From assembly GCA_029240815.1 (NCBI GenBank), contig JARDZO010000266.1, positions 1 to 7,621 on the forward strand: a DNA stretch of 7,621 nucleotides, in the 5' to 3' direction. The position numbers and the translations under genes were made by a program. This stretch comes from Brevibacillus sp. GTDB taxonomy: Bacteria; Bacillota; Bacilli; Brevibacillales; Brevibacillaceae. The notes under the pieces are model-generated. The model was not told the DNA's origin. It did not search any database and saw only the letters and a list, made by a program, of their open reading frames with translations. Below, piece by piece: positions 1 through 6,666 of the stretch (position 1 is its first letter; each line of letters opens with the position of its first letter).

Positions 1-213
1 ATCTGTTGTTTCCCCTGGAATTTCCGCTACAAGACCATAGTGCCCAGCAAACGTGTGAACAGAAAAATCAGCCTGTTGCAAGCGTTCTTGCAAGTAGCGC
101 GAGGTTTTCTCTTCTTTCCAGCTGGGCTCTGCCAAATCATGCAAATCGCGATAGGTTTGAACAATATGCTCACGCTGTTGATTCACGTAATCATTCGGCA
201 TGTAAGTACTCAT
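1..213 (-). CDS. M20-family amidohydrolase/peptidase, N-terminal fragment (3' end outside window)
   Basis: An open frame of 71 codons starts with ATG at 213 and runs off the left edge without a stop. The start is set by a GGAG (221-224) seven bases upstream. Residues 17-67 resemble the beginning of M20/M20D metallohydrolases (N-acyl-amino-acid or aminobenzoyl-glutamate amidohydrolases, carboxypeptidases): a helix with the pattern YRDLHDLAEPSWKEEKTSRY, corresponding to the family's R-x-L-H-x-x-P/A-E-x-x-x-x-E-x-x-T, then LQERLQQADFSV and a G-x-x-A-E-I-P-G strand. The metal ligands of this family lie further downstream and are not in the window, so activity cannot be judged. No signal peptide is visible, so a cytoplasmic enzyme is likely. 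It follows the M81 gene by 23 bases and is almost certainly co-transcribed, which suggests it trims the imported or M81-processed substrate. A non-catalytic or different M20 subfamily member remains possible. Confidence 0.78.
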   Translation of the reverse strand, partial: MSTYMPNDYVNQQREHIVQTYRDLHDLAEPSWKEEKTSRYLQERLQQADFSVHTFAGHYGLVAEIPGETTD

Positions 214-236
214 TGGTTAACTCCGTCCCCTACCTT

Positions 237-1718
237 TTAGGAAATTTCTGCTTGGAATGTTGCTTCGTTAAGCGGATAGATTGGTCGCGATAACCGTTTG
301 TAATCAAAGAAAGAAAACTGAAGCGTCGTTAAGCCTGGTGAATCTACCGTAATGATTTGTTTGCTGATGGGTTCAAATGCTGCCCGGAAATGCTGACTTG
401 ACTTCAAAGCGACAATTTTATAAGTGTTGATGTCGATTCCATGCAGCAGGTAAATTTGTTCATCATATACCTGTGCTCTGACGGAACAGACGATTATATC
501 CAGACCGCCTGCCTGTAAGCGTGCCGATTTGCCGAGATTGACAGGCAAACCTTCCCACATTGACGAAGATGTAATGAAGCGGCCATCTGTGAGCGATTTG
601 ACATTGGCGGTCAACTCAATCGGCTCCCCGTGCAGCTTATCTACTTTTCCACCCAATTTTACAGAAATCGTCGTTCCCACTCCCGCTTCATGGGCGATTT
701 GTGCTACTTCAGGGTCGTAGATGAAGGCGAAACAGGCATTTTGCAAATTAGCTTCAAGCATCGCCCGCAGTAAATACGTGCCGTCACCTGATGACCCGCC
801 TCCGGGATTGTCTGATGTCTCGTTGATGACAATCGGCAGCCCATCAGCCGCAAGGGCCTGCGTGATGCCAACCGTCGGCGATAGGACTCGCGGAGTGAAT
901 TCTTCCCGCTTGGCCCATATTTGGTTCGCTACGTCGTCAGCCACCTCTTTGGCTAGTAGCTGGTTGCCTTTGGTAACAACAACAACGGAAACGCTAACGT
1001 ATGGATGGTCGGTATAAGGGAAGCCGTGAAAGAAAGCACAGTCAATAACGTCAGGGTGTTTTTCCCATTCCCAGCAAATCGCGTTGATATCTTTAGCCGG
1101 AGAGAGGTTCGTCGTCGAGGTGGGGATCATCAGCGGCAGTTTGATCAAGTGCATGGCCGTTTGAAGTCCGTCCTTAACCATTTGCTCAGCAATGTCAACG
1201 GCTTCCATCCCCCGTTCGTAGCAATCCGTATGCGGGTACAAATGCACACCGAGCATTACGTTTGCTTCTGCAGCCATTTTTTCCGTAAGATTTCCATGCA
1301 AATCAAGCGTTAAGATCAGGGGCAGTTCGTAACCGATCAGACTGCGAACGTATTGTAAAAGATCGCCTTCCATATCATCGATGCCATCGACAACGCCCGC
1401 TCCGTGTAATGAGAGGCAGAACGCATCAACAGCTCCGGCTGCTTTTATACCCGCTGCCAATTCGCTTTTAATCGTTTCGTAAGTCTCTCTGGCTATCATT
1501 CCGGCAGGCTCAGCTATCGCAGCAAACGTAGGAACTACTTCTATCCCCAACGCTTCTGCGCGATTGATCATGCCTCCCAAATAATCGCGCACCCCCCTGT
1601 GATTGGAAAGTATGGTTTCGCCCCGTTCCCACGCCAATTGCTTGAACAAATCTACGGTTGTCTCAACGCTCGAAAAGGTGTTGGTCTCATGCCATACTTC
1701 ACCAATTGCAATTTTCAT
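237..1718 (-). CDS. M81 family metallopeptidase (MlrC-like), 493 aa
   Basis: This is a putative zinc hydrolase of the M81/MlrC family, named after the enzyme that degrades linearised microcystin peptides; most members have unknown substrates. Visible motifs are the N-terminal GEVWHETNTFS (6-16), LSLHGAG (102-108), TLDLHGN (137-143), YPHTD (161-165), HGFPYTDHP (231-239) and the glycine-rich DNPGGGSSGDGT (303-314) that opens the C-terminal domain. Asp139, His141 and His163 have the D-x-H...H spacing I recall for the zinc ligands of MlrC. Length fits the family (about 490-500). There is no signal peptide or membrane segment, so it should be cytoplasmic. I chose the ATG at 1718 because an AGGAGG (1728-1733) lies nine bases upstream; the longer frame from a TTG at 1736 would run through that ribosome binding site and add six residues not expected in the family. 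It lies 51 nt after the DppF-type gene and 23 nt before the M20 gene, which points to a role in hydrolysing the imported compound. Confidence 0.93.
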   Translation of the reverse strand: MKIAIGEVWHETNTFSSVETTVDLFKQLAWERGETILSNHRGVRDYLGGMINRAEALGIEVVPTFAAIAEPAGMIARETYETIKSELAAGIKAAGAVDAFCLSLHGAGVVDGIDDMEGDLLQYVRSLIGYELPLILTLDLHGNLTEKMAAEANVMLGVHLYPHTDCYERGMEAVDIAEQMVKDGLQTAMHLIKLPLMIPTSTTNLSPAKDINAICWEWEKHPDVIDCAFFHGFPYTDHPYVSVSVVVVTKGNQLLAKEVADDVANQIWAKREEFTPRVLSPTVGITQALAADGLPIVINETSDNPGGGSSGDGTYLLRAMLEANLQNACFAFIYDPEVAQIAHEAGVGTTISVKLGGKVDKLHGEPIELTANVKSLTDGRFITSSSMWEGLPVNLGKSARLQAGGLDIIVCSVRAQVYDEQIYLLHGIDINTYKIVALKSSQHFRAAFEPISKQIITVDSPGLTTLQFSFFDYKRLSRPIYPLNEATFQAEIS

Positions 1719-1727
1719 AATTTTGTT

Positions 1728-1733
1728 CCTCCT
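1728..1733 (-). promoter_or_regulatory. Shine-Dalgarno of the M81 gene
   Basis: AGGAGG on the minus strand, nine bases before the ATG at 1718. It decides the start, because the in-frame TTG at 1734-1736 lies directly upstream of and abuts this site and so cannot be the initiation codon it serves. Confidence 0.85.
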
Positions 1734-1769
1734 CAATGTTTGAAATTCTGAACTTCACGGAAGCTGGGG

Positions 1770-2741
1770 CTACCCATATAAATGACAGGCAACAAAGTGG
1801 CCCGGCTCCGCTTCTATTTCTTTCGGACGATCGGTTTTACATATGTCCATGCACTGGCTGCAGCGGGGATGAAAGGTACATCCCGTTGGCGGATTGACCG
1901 GACTTGGAACGTCCCCCGTTAATACGATTCGCTCTTTTTTCTGCAGCGGACTTCGAATCGGTATCGCTGATAACAACGCTTGGGAATACGGATGCAATGG
2001 ATTTGAATAGAGCTGATGCTTTCCCGCATTCTCTATCATCCTTCCCAGATACATCACGCCGATCCGGTCGCTGATGTGCTTAACCACACTTAAATCGTGA
2101 GAAATAAAAATGTAGGTCAGCTGCAGACTTTTTTGCAAATCCTGCAATTGGTTCAAAATCTGTGCCTGAATGGAAACATCCAGCGCAGAAACAGGTTCAT
2201 CTGCAACAATTAAGGAGGGCTTTACGGCAATGGCCCGGGCAATACCGATACGCTGACGCTGTCCACCGCTGAATTCATGCGGATACCGATCCACAAAGGT
2301 AGGATTTAACCCCACCTGATTCAGTAATTCTATCACTCTATCCCGACGCAGATGCTTGTTGCTTTCGGGGGCGTAAACGGACAGCGCTTCATCCAGAGTT
2401 TCATAGACAGTCATCCTAGGATTCAAGGAGCCATACGGATCTTGAAATACAATTTGCATCTGTCTCCGCAGCTTTTTCATTTCGCTCTGCGATAACGTTG
2501 TCATCTCTTGTCCTTCATATTTGACAGATCCGCCTGTTGGTTTGATCAGCCTCATGATGCTTCTGCCGGTCGTGGATTTCCCACAGCCGCTTTCCCCGAC
2601 GATCCCCAGCGTTTCTCCTTTTTTCAAGCGAAAGGAAACCCCATCTACCGCCTTGATGAAACTGGCTTCTTTTTGAAATAGTCCTTTTTTCAGCGGGAAA
2701 TAAGTTTTCAAATCGTCTACTTCCAATAACCATTTGCTCAT
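1770..2741 (-). CDS. Peptide ABC transporter ATP-binding protein, DppF/OppF type, 323 aa
   Basis: One of two ATPases that drive the importer from the cytoplasmic face. The nucleotide-binding elements are all present: Walker [10 protein letters not shown] (49-57), Q-loop Gln100 in VFQDPYGSLNP, signature FSGGQ (157-161), Walker B LIVADE (177-182), D-loop SALD (185-188) and switch His215 (SHDLS). The C-terminal oligopeptide-transporter extension follows (LHPYSQALLSAIP, about 249-261) and contains Cys288, Cys294, Cys301 and Cys319 in a C-x5-C-x6-C-x17-C array plus an extra Cys297. The DPYGSLNPRMT stretch and the PTGCTFHPRC tail favour the F rather than the D subtype. The ATG at 2741 is chosen because GAGGAG (2750-2755) lies eight bases upstream; an earlier in-frame ATG at 2774 lies inside the preceding gene and has no comparable site. 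The start overlaps the stop of the DppD-type gene as ATGA, so translation is probably coupled. Whether the substrate is a di- or oligopeptide cannot be told. Confidence 0.95.
   Translation of the reverse strand: MSKWLLEVDDLKTYFPLKKGLFQKEASFIKAVDGVSFRLKKGETLGIVGESGCGKSTTGRSIMRLIKPTGGSVKYEGQEMTTLSQSEMKKLRRQMQIVFQDPYGSLNPRMTVYETLDEALSVYAPESNKHLRRDRVIELLNQVGLNPTFVDRYPHEFSGGQRQRIGIARAIAVKPSLIVADEPVSALDVSIQAQILNQLQDLQKSLQLTYIFISHDLSVVKHISDRIGVMYLGRMIENAGKHQLYSNPLHPYSQALLSAIPIRSPLQKKERIVLTGDVPSPVNPPTGCTFHPRCSQCMDICKTDRPKEIEAEPGHFVACHLYG
2738..2741 (-). other. ATGA stop/start overlap between the two ATPase genes
   Basis: On the minus strand the start ATG of the DppF-type gene (2741-2739) overlaps the TGA stop of the DppD-type gene (2740-2738). 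This is the classic arrangement for translational coupling and fits equal production of the two ATPases, which form a heterodimer in this family. Confidence 0.9.
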
Positions 2742-3718
2742 ACGACCATCTCCTCGTTTGCATATAACCAGCATTTCACAGCATGTTTGGCAACTCTCAT
2801 CAGAGGAGGATTTTCATGAGCGCATTTCTCATGCGCATGCTCGCAACGAGAACGGAATGGGCAACCGATTGTCACTTCTCCCATGACAGGGACGTTTCCC
2901 TCAATCGATACAAGTCTGTCTCTTTCTTCTTCCAAATCCGGAACGGACTGAAGCAACCCTACCGTATAGGGATGTTTGGGATTCGTAAAAATTGTCGCTA
3001 CATCCGCTTCCTCTACGATCTCCCCGTAGTACATGACGAGAACCCGGTCTGCCATTTCCGCTACCACGCCAAGATCATGGGTAATCAACAAAAGTGACGT
3101 GTGGATACTTGTTTTCAACTCGTTCATCAAGTCGAGAATCTGTGCCTGAATCGTCACATCCAGCGCTGTTGTCGGTTCATCTGCAATCAACAGATCAGGA
3201 TTGCAAGCTATAGCCATTGCAATCATCACCCTTTGCTTCATGCCTCCTGACAACTGATGGGGATATTCATCCACAATTTTATCAGGGCGAGGAATCCCTA
3301 CTTTTTTCAACATCTCAATGGACTTGCTACGGCGTTCCTTTTTGGAAAAAGCTGTATGGATGCTGAATACCTCTCCGATTTGCTGTCCGATGGTATGAAC
3401 CGGGTTAAGTGAAGTCATCGGTTCCTGAAAAATCATCGAAATTTCGTTCCCGCGAATGGAACGCATTTCTTTTTCAGACAGGCGATTGAGGACTTTGTCT
3501 TTAAATCGGATAGTGCCGTCCACCTGACCCGCATTTGGTTTGATCAGTCCCATGATCGCGAGCGAGGTGATGCTTTTTCCACAGCCGGACTCGCCGACAA
3601 GTGCCACCGTCTCTCCCTTATTGATTTGGAAACAAATTGATTTCACCGCAGAAACATGACCCTTTTCTGTTTTGAAATGCATGGATAATTGGTTTACGTC
3701 GAGAAGAACATTGCTCAT
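2738..3718 (-). CDS. Peptide ABC transporter ATP-binding protein, DppD/OppD type, 326 aa
   Basis: Second ATPase of the importer, expected to pair with the DppF-type subunit below the two permeases. Seen in order: Walker [10 protein letters not shown] (42-50; Ile after the Lys-Ser instead of Thr, a variation I regard as normal in this subfamily), Q-loop Gln98 in [12 protein letters not shown], signature LSGGM (156-160), Walker B LLIADE (176-181), TALD D-loop (184-187), switch His214 (THDLG). The C-terminal extension has [12 protein letters not shown] (249-260) and the cysteine set Cys286, Cys292, Cys299, Cys316 (C-x5-C-x6-C-x16-C), a pattern linked to a [4Fe-4S] cluster in some peptide-transporter ATPases. 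EPMTSLNP and GLLQSVP mark the D subtype. The ATG at 3718 has GGAGGAG-type Shine-Dalgarno sequence (3727-3734) at good spacing. A 58-nt gap separates it from the serine hydrolase gene upstream, the only non-transport gene interrupting the transporter set. Confidence 0.95.
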   Translation of the reverse strand: MSNVLLDVNQLSMHFKTEKGHVSAVKSICFQINKGETVALVGESGCGKSITSLAIMGLIKPNAGQVDGTIRFKDKVLNRLSEKEMRSIRGNEISMIFQEPMTSLNPVHTIGQQIGEVFSIHTAFSKKERRSKSIEMLKKVGIPRPDKIVDEYPHQLSGGMKQRVMIAMAIACNPDLLIADEPTTALDVTIQAQILDLMNELKTSIHTSLLLITHDLGVVAEMADRVLVMYYGEIVEEADVATIFTNPKHPYTVGLLQSVPDLEEERDRLVSIEGNVPVMGEVTIGCPFRSRCEHAHEKCAHENPPLMRVAKHAVKCWLYANEEMVV

Positions 3719-3776
3719 CCCTTTCTCTCCTCCTCTGTCCGCATAAGTAGCTTCAGGACATGCTCACCCGCTCGTA

Positions 3777-4670
3777 TTAGTTCCCCATGAAGTGATCATA
3801 GGCAGCTTTGGCCAGACGGGCGATTGCCTGTTCCCCTTCACTCCTGAATGAATTCCCTTGCGAAAATACGGTAATGGTGAAAATCCCCTTTTCCTCAGGC
3901 AAGTATACAATTCCTACATCATTGACGGCACTTCCGATTGTTCCCGTTTTGGAAGCAACTTTCACTTGTTCCGGCAAAAGGTCAGGGATTCGGTTCCTAA
4001 ATTGCTGTTTAAACATGATATCAAGGACACCATTACTTGAACTTTCAGAAAGCAACTCTTTTTGAGCGATCATTTCCAACAATTTGCCCATATCATGCGG
4101 TGTCGCCACATTCTGTTTCGTGGATGTGAGATCCTCATCATTTGTTTTTTTCTCATATCCAACGATTTCCACAATTTTCACAAATTCGTCATAGGCTTCT
4201 GTTGACACCGGCTGAGGCCTCATACCTATAAATTGAGTCAGGAGATCCCAACAACTCTGATTTACGAGAATATGGTTCAGACCCAGCTCTTTCATATAAG
4301 CCTCCACTTGCTTGGGACCGCCAACCAGATCCAATACTCTGTCTGTTGCATAATTGTCGCTGACAATAATCATGAGCATGGCCATATCCTTGATAGATAC
4401 CTCTGCTTCCGGATCAAGCAGCTGTAAAACACCTGAACCTGGAACGCGCTCTTCCCACTTGAGCTTAACACGCTCATCCAACCGGATTTTTCCGGCCTCG
4501 ACATCCCGATAAAGAGTCGTCAGGATCGGAACCTTAAACGAACTGGCCATCTGAAACAATCGTTCTTCGTTGATGTTTGCTTCTTCCTTTGTTCCCAAAT
4601 GCTTGACGACTACCCCAAAGGTACCCGGTTCGTCCTTCACTGCATTCTCCAGTTTTTGCTGCAGACTCAT
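3777..4670 (-). CDS. Class A beta-lactamase-fold serine hydrolase, cytoplasmic, 297 aa
   Basis: A serine hydrolase of the penicillin-binding-protein/class A beta-lactamase superfamily. Seen: the nucleophile motif S-x-x-K (Ser43-Ser-Phe-Lys46, in MASSFKVP), GSGVL (78-82), the SDN triad Ser104-Asp-Asn106, RIPDLLP (227-233) and Lys241-Thr-Gly243. Between SDN and KTG there are about 137 residues, roughly 30 more than in TEM-type enzymes, and no E-x-x-L-N omega-loop motif carrying the deacylating Glu166; the corresponding stretch reads DLTSTKQNVATP (180-191). The N-terminus is charged (MSLQQKLENAVKDEP) with no signal peptide or lipobox, so it should stay in the cytoplasm. The ATG at 4670 follows a GGGAGGAG (4679-4686) by eight bases; an in-frame GTG at 4688 overlaps that site and is rejected. 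It lies between the permease and ATPase genes, which suggests a peptidase, amidase or esterase acting on the imported compound. An antibiotic-resistance role is not supported by the sequence. Confidence 0.88.
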   Translation of the reverse strand: MSLQQKLENAVKDEPGTFGVVVKHLGTKEEANINEERLFQMASSFKVPILTTLYRDVEAGKIRLDERVKLKWEERVPGSGVLQLLDPEAEVSIKDMAMLMIIVSDNYATDRVLDLVGGPKQVEAYMKELGLNHILVNQSCWDLLTQFIGMRPQPVSTEAYDEFVKIVEIVGYEKKTNDEDLTSTKQNVATPHDMGKLLEMIAQKELLSESSSNGVLDIMFKQQFRNRIPDLLPEQVKVASKTGTIGSAVNDVGIVYLPEEKGIFTITVFSQGNSFRSEGEQAIARLAKAAYDHFMGN

Positions 4671-4678
4671 CTTTCTAT

Positions 4679-4686
4679 CTCCTCCC
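4679..4686 (-). promoter_or_regulatory. Shine-Dalgarno of the serine hydrolase gene
   Basis: GGGAGGAG on the minus strand, eight bases before the ATG at 4670. It overlaps the alternative in-frame GTG (4686-4688), which rules that codon out as the start. Confidence 0.85.
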
Positions 4687-4697
4687 ACACATTTGTT

Positions 4698-5618
4698 TTA
4701 TTTCCGTGCGAGTTTTGGATCCAGGGCGTCCCGCAGTCCGTCACCCAACAGATTGAAGCTAAGCACGACGAGCATGATCGCAAGTCCTGGGAACACCGAC
4801 ATCCACCAGGCCTTACTGAGATACGCTTTTCCTACATACACCATGGCCCCCCATTCAGGTGTCGGCGGCTGTGCTCCCAAACCGAGAAAACTCAGGGCAG
4901 AGGCAGCCAATATACTGCTGCCAAACATCAATGTCGATAACACAATAATCGGAGAACTTACATTGGGAAGTATATGTCTGACCAAGATTTTGAAATCGCT
5001 GATTCCAAGCGCGCGAACAGCTTCCACATATTCCTTTTCCCGTATGGACAAAACAGATGCGCGCACGACTCTCACATAGAGGGGAATGACCCCAATCACG
5101 ATAGCCAGCATAGCATGGGTCAGACCGGGACCGAGAATGGCAATAATGACAATGGCCAGCAATAGAGCGGGTAGGCAAAGCAAGAGATCCATTACCTGCA
5201 TGATGTAGATGTCAATTTTGCGATAGTAGCCGGAAATGACTCCCAGCGTTGTTCCGATCACTGAAGCACACGCAACCGTAACCAGACCCGTTAACAGTGA
5301 GATGCGCCCACCGTATAAGATACGCGAAAAGATATCCCGACCAAATTCGTCTGTTCCAAGCAGATGAGCGGTACTTGGTCCAAGCATACGATCCTGAACA
5401 TTCATTTGACTATAAGGATATGGCGCCAACACCGGAGCTGCCAGTGTACAGATGATAAAGATAAGTAAAATGATACCGCCGGTTACAGCCGTTTTGTTTT
5501 TTCGAAGCCGTTTCCCTACCGTTTCCCAGTAGGACTGAGGTTTGAACATAGTGGTTTCATCTGGCTCATTCGGATGTGTTGTGATATGTTTAGCATTCAT
5601 TTGTGTCACGTTGCTCAA
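4698..5618 (-). CDS. Peptide ABC transporter permease, DppC/OppC type, 306 aa (TTG start)
   Basis: Inner-membrane channel subunit of the importer, expected to pair with the DppB-type permease. A hydrophilic N-terminal tail (1-42) is followed by a first membrane helix (about 44-65), the conserved C-family block HLLGTDEFGRDIFSRILYGG (85-104), four more helices (about 105-130, 138-162, 168-188, 222-247) and a last one (272-293). The EAA loop that contacts an ATPase is EYVEAVRALGISDF...LVRHILPN (196-219). LSFLGLGAQPPTPEWG (242-257) and the end RDALDPKL (296-303) are also typical of the C subunit. The start is a TTG at 5618: AGGAGG (5626-5631) lies seven bases upstream, whereas the first in-frame ATG (5600) would be 25 bases away. 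The gene begins 15 nt after the DppB-type stop and ends 27 nt before the serine hydrolase start. Confidence 0.95.
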   Translation of the reverse strand: MSNVTQMNAKHITTHPNEPDETTMFKPQSYWETVGKRLRKNKTAVTGGIILLIFIICTLAAPVLAPYPYSQMNVQDRMLGPSTAHLLGTDEFGRDIFSRILYGGRISLLTGLVTVACASVIGTTLGVISGYYRKIDIYIMQVMDLLLCLPALLLAIVIIAILGPGLTHAMLAIVIGVIPLYVRVVRASVLSIREKEYVEAVRALGISDFKILVRHILPNVSSPIIVLSTLMFGSSILAASALSFLGLGAQPPTPEWGAMVYVGKAYLSKAWWMSVFPGLAIMLVVLSFNLLGDGLRDALDPKLARK

Positions 5619-5625
5619 CGTTCTC

Positions 5626-5631
5626 CCTCCT
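5626..5631 (-). promoter_or_regulatory. Shine-Dalgarno serving a TTG start (DppC-type permease)
   Basis: AGGAGG on the minus strand, seven bases before the TTG at 5618. It lies in the 15-nt gap just after the TAG stop of the DppB-type gene (5634-5636) and fixes the non-ATG start. Confidence 0.85.
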
Positions 5632-5633
5632 CC

Positions 5634-6554
5634 CTATTCGTACTTGATTCGTGGATCGACATAGCTATAGATGATATCAACAACGAGGTTTGTCAGAACG
5701 AACAGGATTGCAAGGAAAAAGGTCATTCCTTGAATCGTCGTAATATCTCGCTTCCCGATCGCCTCTATCGCCATACTCCCTATTCCATTCAAGCTGAACA
5801 CTGTTTCCGTGACGACAGCACCTGCGAGCAGCGAGCCGAATTCCAAACCGACCACAGTAATAACGGGAATGAGCGCATTCTTCAGGCCATGGCGAAAGAC
5901 GACAGTATAATAGGCGGCACCTTTGGCTTCAGCGGTTCTCATGTAATCTTGCTTGATGACGTCCAGCATGCTGGAGCGGGTCATCCGCGCAATAGATCCC
6001 ACTGTCGACATGGCAATCGTGATGGCCGGAAGAATCAGGGAAAGTATCCCCTCATAACCGGAAATCGGAAACAAAGCGAGTTTATAAGCAAAAATCCAGA
6101 TCAGCAAAAGAGCAACCCAGAAGCCGGGAGCAGAAATCCCCACGAGGGAGCAGATGACCATCAATCGGTCGATGATCGTGTTATGCTTGACAGCGGAGAT
6201 AACCCCAAGTGTAACTCCTGCAACTACAGCAATCACAATACTTAAAGCTGCAAGCTGCAATGTAATAGGGAAACGATTCACAATCTCGCTCCAAACGGTT
6301 TCATGTGTCATATAGGATGTGCCCAGATTCCCTTGAAGCAATTTCCCTGCATAACTCACATACTGAACAAGCAACGGTTTATCCAGGCCGAGTTCCGTCC
6401 TCAGTTCCTTAATGGCCTCCTGGGTCGTATGCTCTCCCAATATATGTTCTGCGGGGTCGCCTGGGATCAAGTGAACGATGAGAAAAACGAGAACGGATAC
6501 GCCAAAGAGTGTGCCAAGCAAGGAAAGCAGTCTTTTTATCAAGTACCTTTGCAA
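5634..6554 (-). CDS. Peptide ABC transporter permease, DppB/OppB type, 306 aa (TTG start)
   Basis: First channel subunit of the importer. The N-terminus MQRYLIKRLLSLLGTLFGVS and first membrane helix (about 9-30) end in the family hallmark LIPGDPA (29-35), followed by the extracellular region with LGLDKPLLVQY (55-65) and GNLGTSYMT (75-83). Further helices lie at about 96-121, 131-163, 170-187, 230-253 and 277-297. The EAA loop is DYMRTAEAKGAAYY...FRHGLKNALIPV (203-231), and the protein ends YVDPRIKYE. The length of 306 equals that usual for the OppB type and lacks the enlarged periplasmic loop of some DppB proteins. The start is a TTG at 6554 with AGGGGG (6563-6568) eight bases upstream; it gives exactly the N-terminus expected for the family, and no in-frame ATG is available nearby. 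It follows the binding-protein gene after a 112-nt spacer with a hairpin. Confidence 0.95.
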   Translation of the reverse strand: MQRYLIKRLLSLLGTLFGVSVLVFLIVHLIPGDPAEHILGEHTTQEAIKELRTELGLDKPLLVQYVSYAGKLLQGNLGTSYMTHETVWSEIVNRFPITLQLAALSIVIAVVAGVTLGVISAVKHNTIIDRLMVICSLVGISAPGFWVALLLIWIFAYKLALFPISGYEGILSLILPAITIAMSTVGSIARMTRSSMLDVIKQDYMRTAEAKGAAYYTVVFRHGLKNALIPVITVVGLEFGSLLAGAVVTETVFSLNGIGSMAIEAIGKRDITTIQGMTFFLAILFVLTNLVVDIIYSYVDPRIKYE

Positions 6555-6562
6555 TTGACTTT

Positions 6563-6568
6563 CCCCCT
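6563..6568 (-). promoter_or_regulatory. Shine-Dalgarno serving a TTG start (DppB-type permease)
   Basis: AGGGGG on the minus strand, eight bases before the TTG at 6554. It is a weaker match to AGGAGG than the sites of the other genes here, which together with the TTG codon suggests lower translation of this subunit. Confidence 0.65.
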
Positions 6569-6613
6569 AACTTACAGATTAAATAAAGACTCAAGTCACA
6601 GTGTTTGTTGTAG

Positions 6614-6654
6614 ACTCCGACTGCGACAGCCTTGTAGTATCGACGCAGTCGAGT
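6614..6654 (-). other. Bulged intercistronic hairpin between binding-protein and permease genes
   Basis: GACTGCG (6619-6625) and CGCAGTC (6644-6650) are perfect inverted repeats of 7 bp around an 18-nt loop. With C6618 bulged out, ACTC (6614-6617) pairs with GAGT (6651-6654), giving an 11-bp stem. It begins 12 bases after the stop codon of the binding-protein gene. No run of T follows it on the transcribed strand, so it does not look like a full intrinsic terminator. In binding-protein-dependent transporter operons such hairpins can protect the upstream mRNA from 3' decay, or cause partial attenuation, so that more binding protein than permease is made; that role is inferred here. Confidence 0.5.
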
Positions 6655-6666
6655 TGTCATCCTTCG

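Noticed and set aside
1719..1769. Possible terminator between the DppF-type and M81 genes (CTTC-ACG-GAAG at 1753-1763)
   Set aside because: Only a 4-bp stem and no T run follows on the minus strand; read-through into the M81 gene is expected.
3777..4670. Calling the serine hydrolase an antibiotic-resistance beta-lactamase
   Set aside because: No signal peptide and no Glu166 omega-loop motif are visible, and the gene sits inside a nutrient-uptake operon rather than next to a regulator or mobile element.
4570..5079. A 169-codon plus-strand open frame (and overlapping shorter ones) opposite the serine hydrolase and DppC-type genes
   Set aside because: Antisense shadow of two genes with complete motif sets; composition is not protein-like and no family pattern is visible.
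5574..6245. A 223-codon plus-strand open frame opposite the permease genes
   Set aside because: It lies entirely antisense to two strongly supported permease genes and its intergenic gap. Its translation is rich in His, Asn, Arg and Cys with no domain, and it has no Shine-Dalgarno of the type used by the real genes.
6614..6654. Reading the spacer hairpin as an intrinsic terminator ending the binding-protein transcript
   Set aside because: The stem is not followed directly by a U-rich tract, and the permease genes downstream have no visible promoter of their own in the spacer.
6409..6660. An 83-codon minus-strand open frame starting right after the binding-protein stop
   Set aside because: It reads through the hairpin and then overlaps the DppB-type gene out of frame. 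AAGG directly abuts its ATG, leaving no spacing for ribosome binding, and the sequence resembles no family I know.
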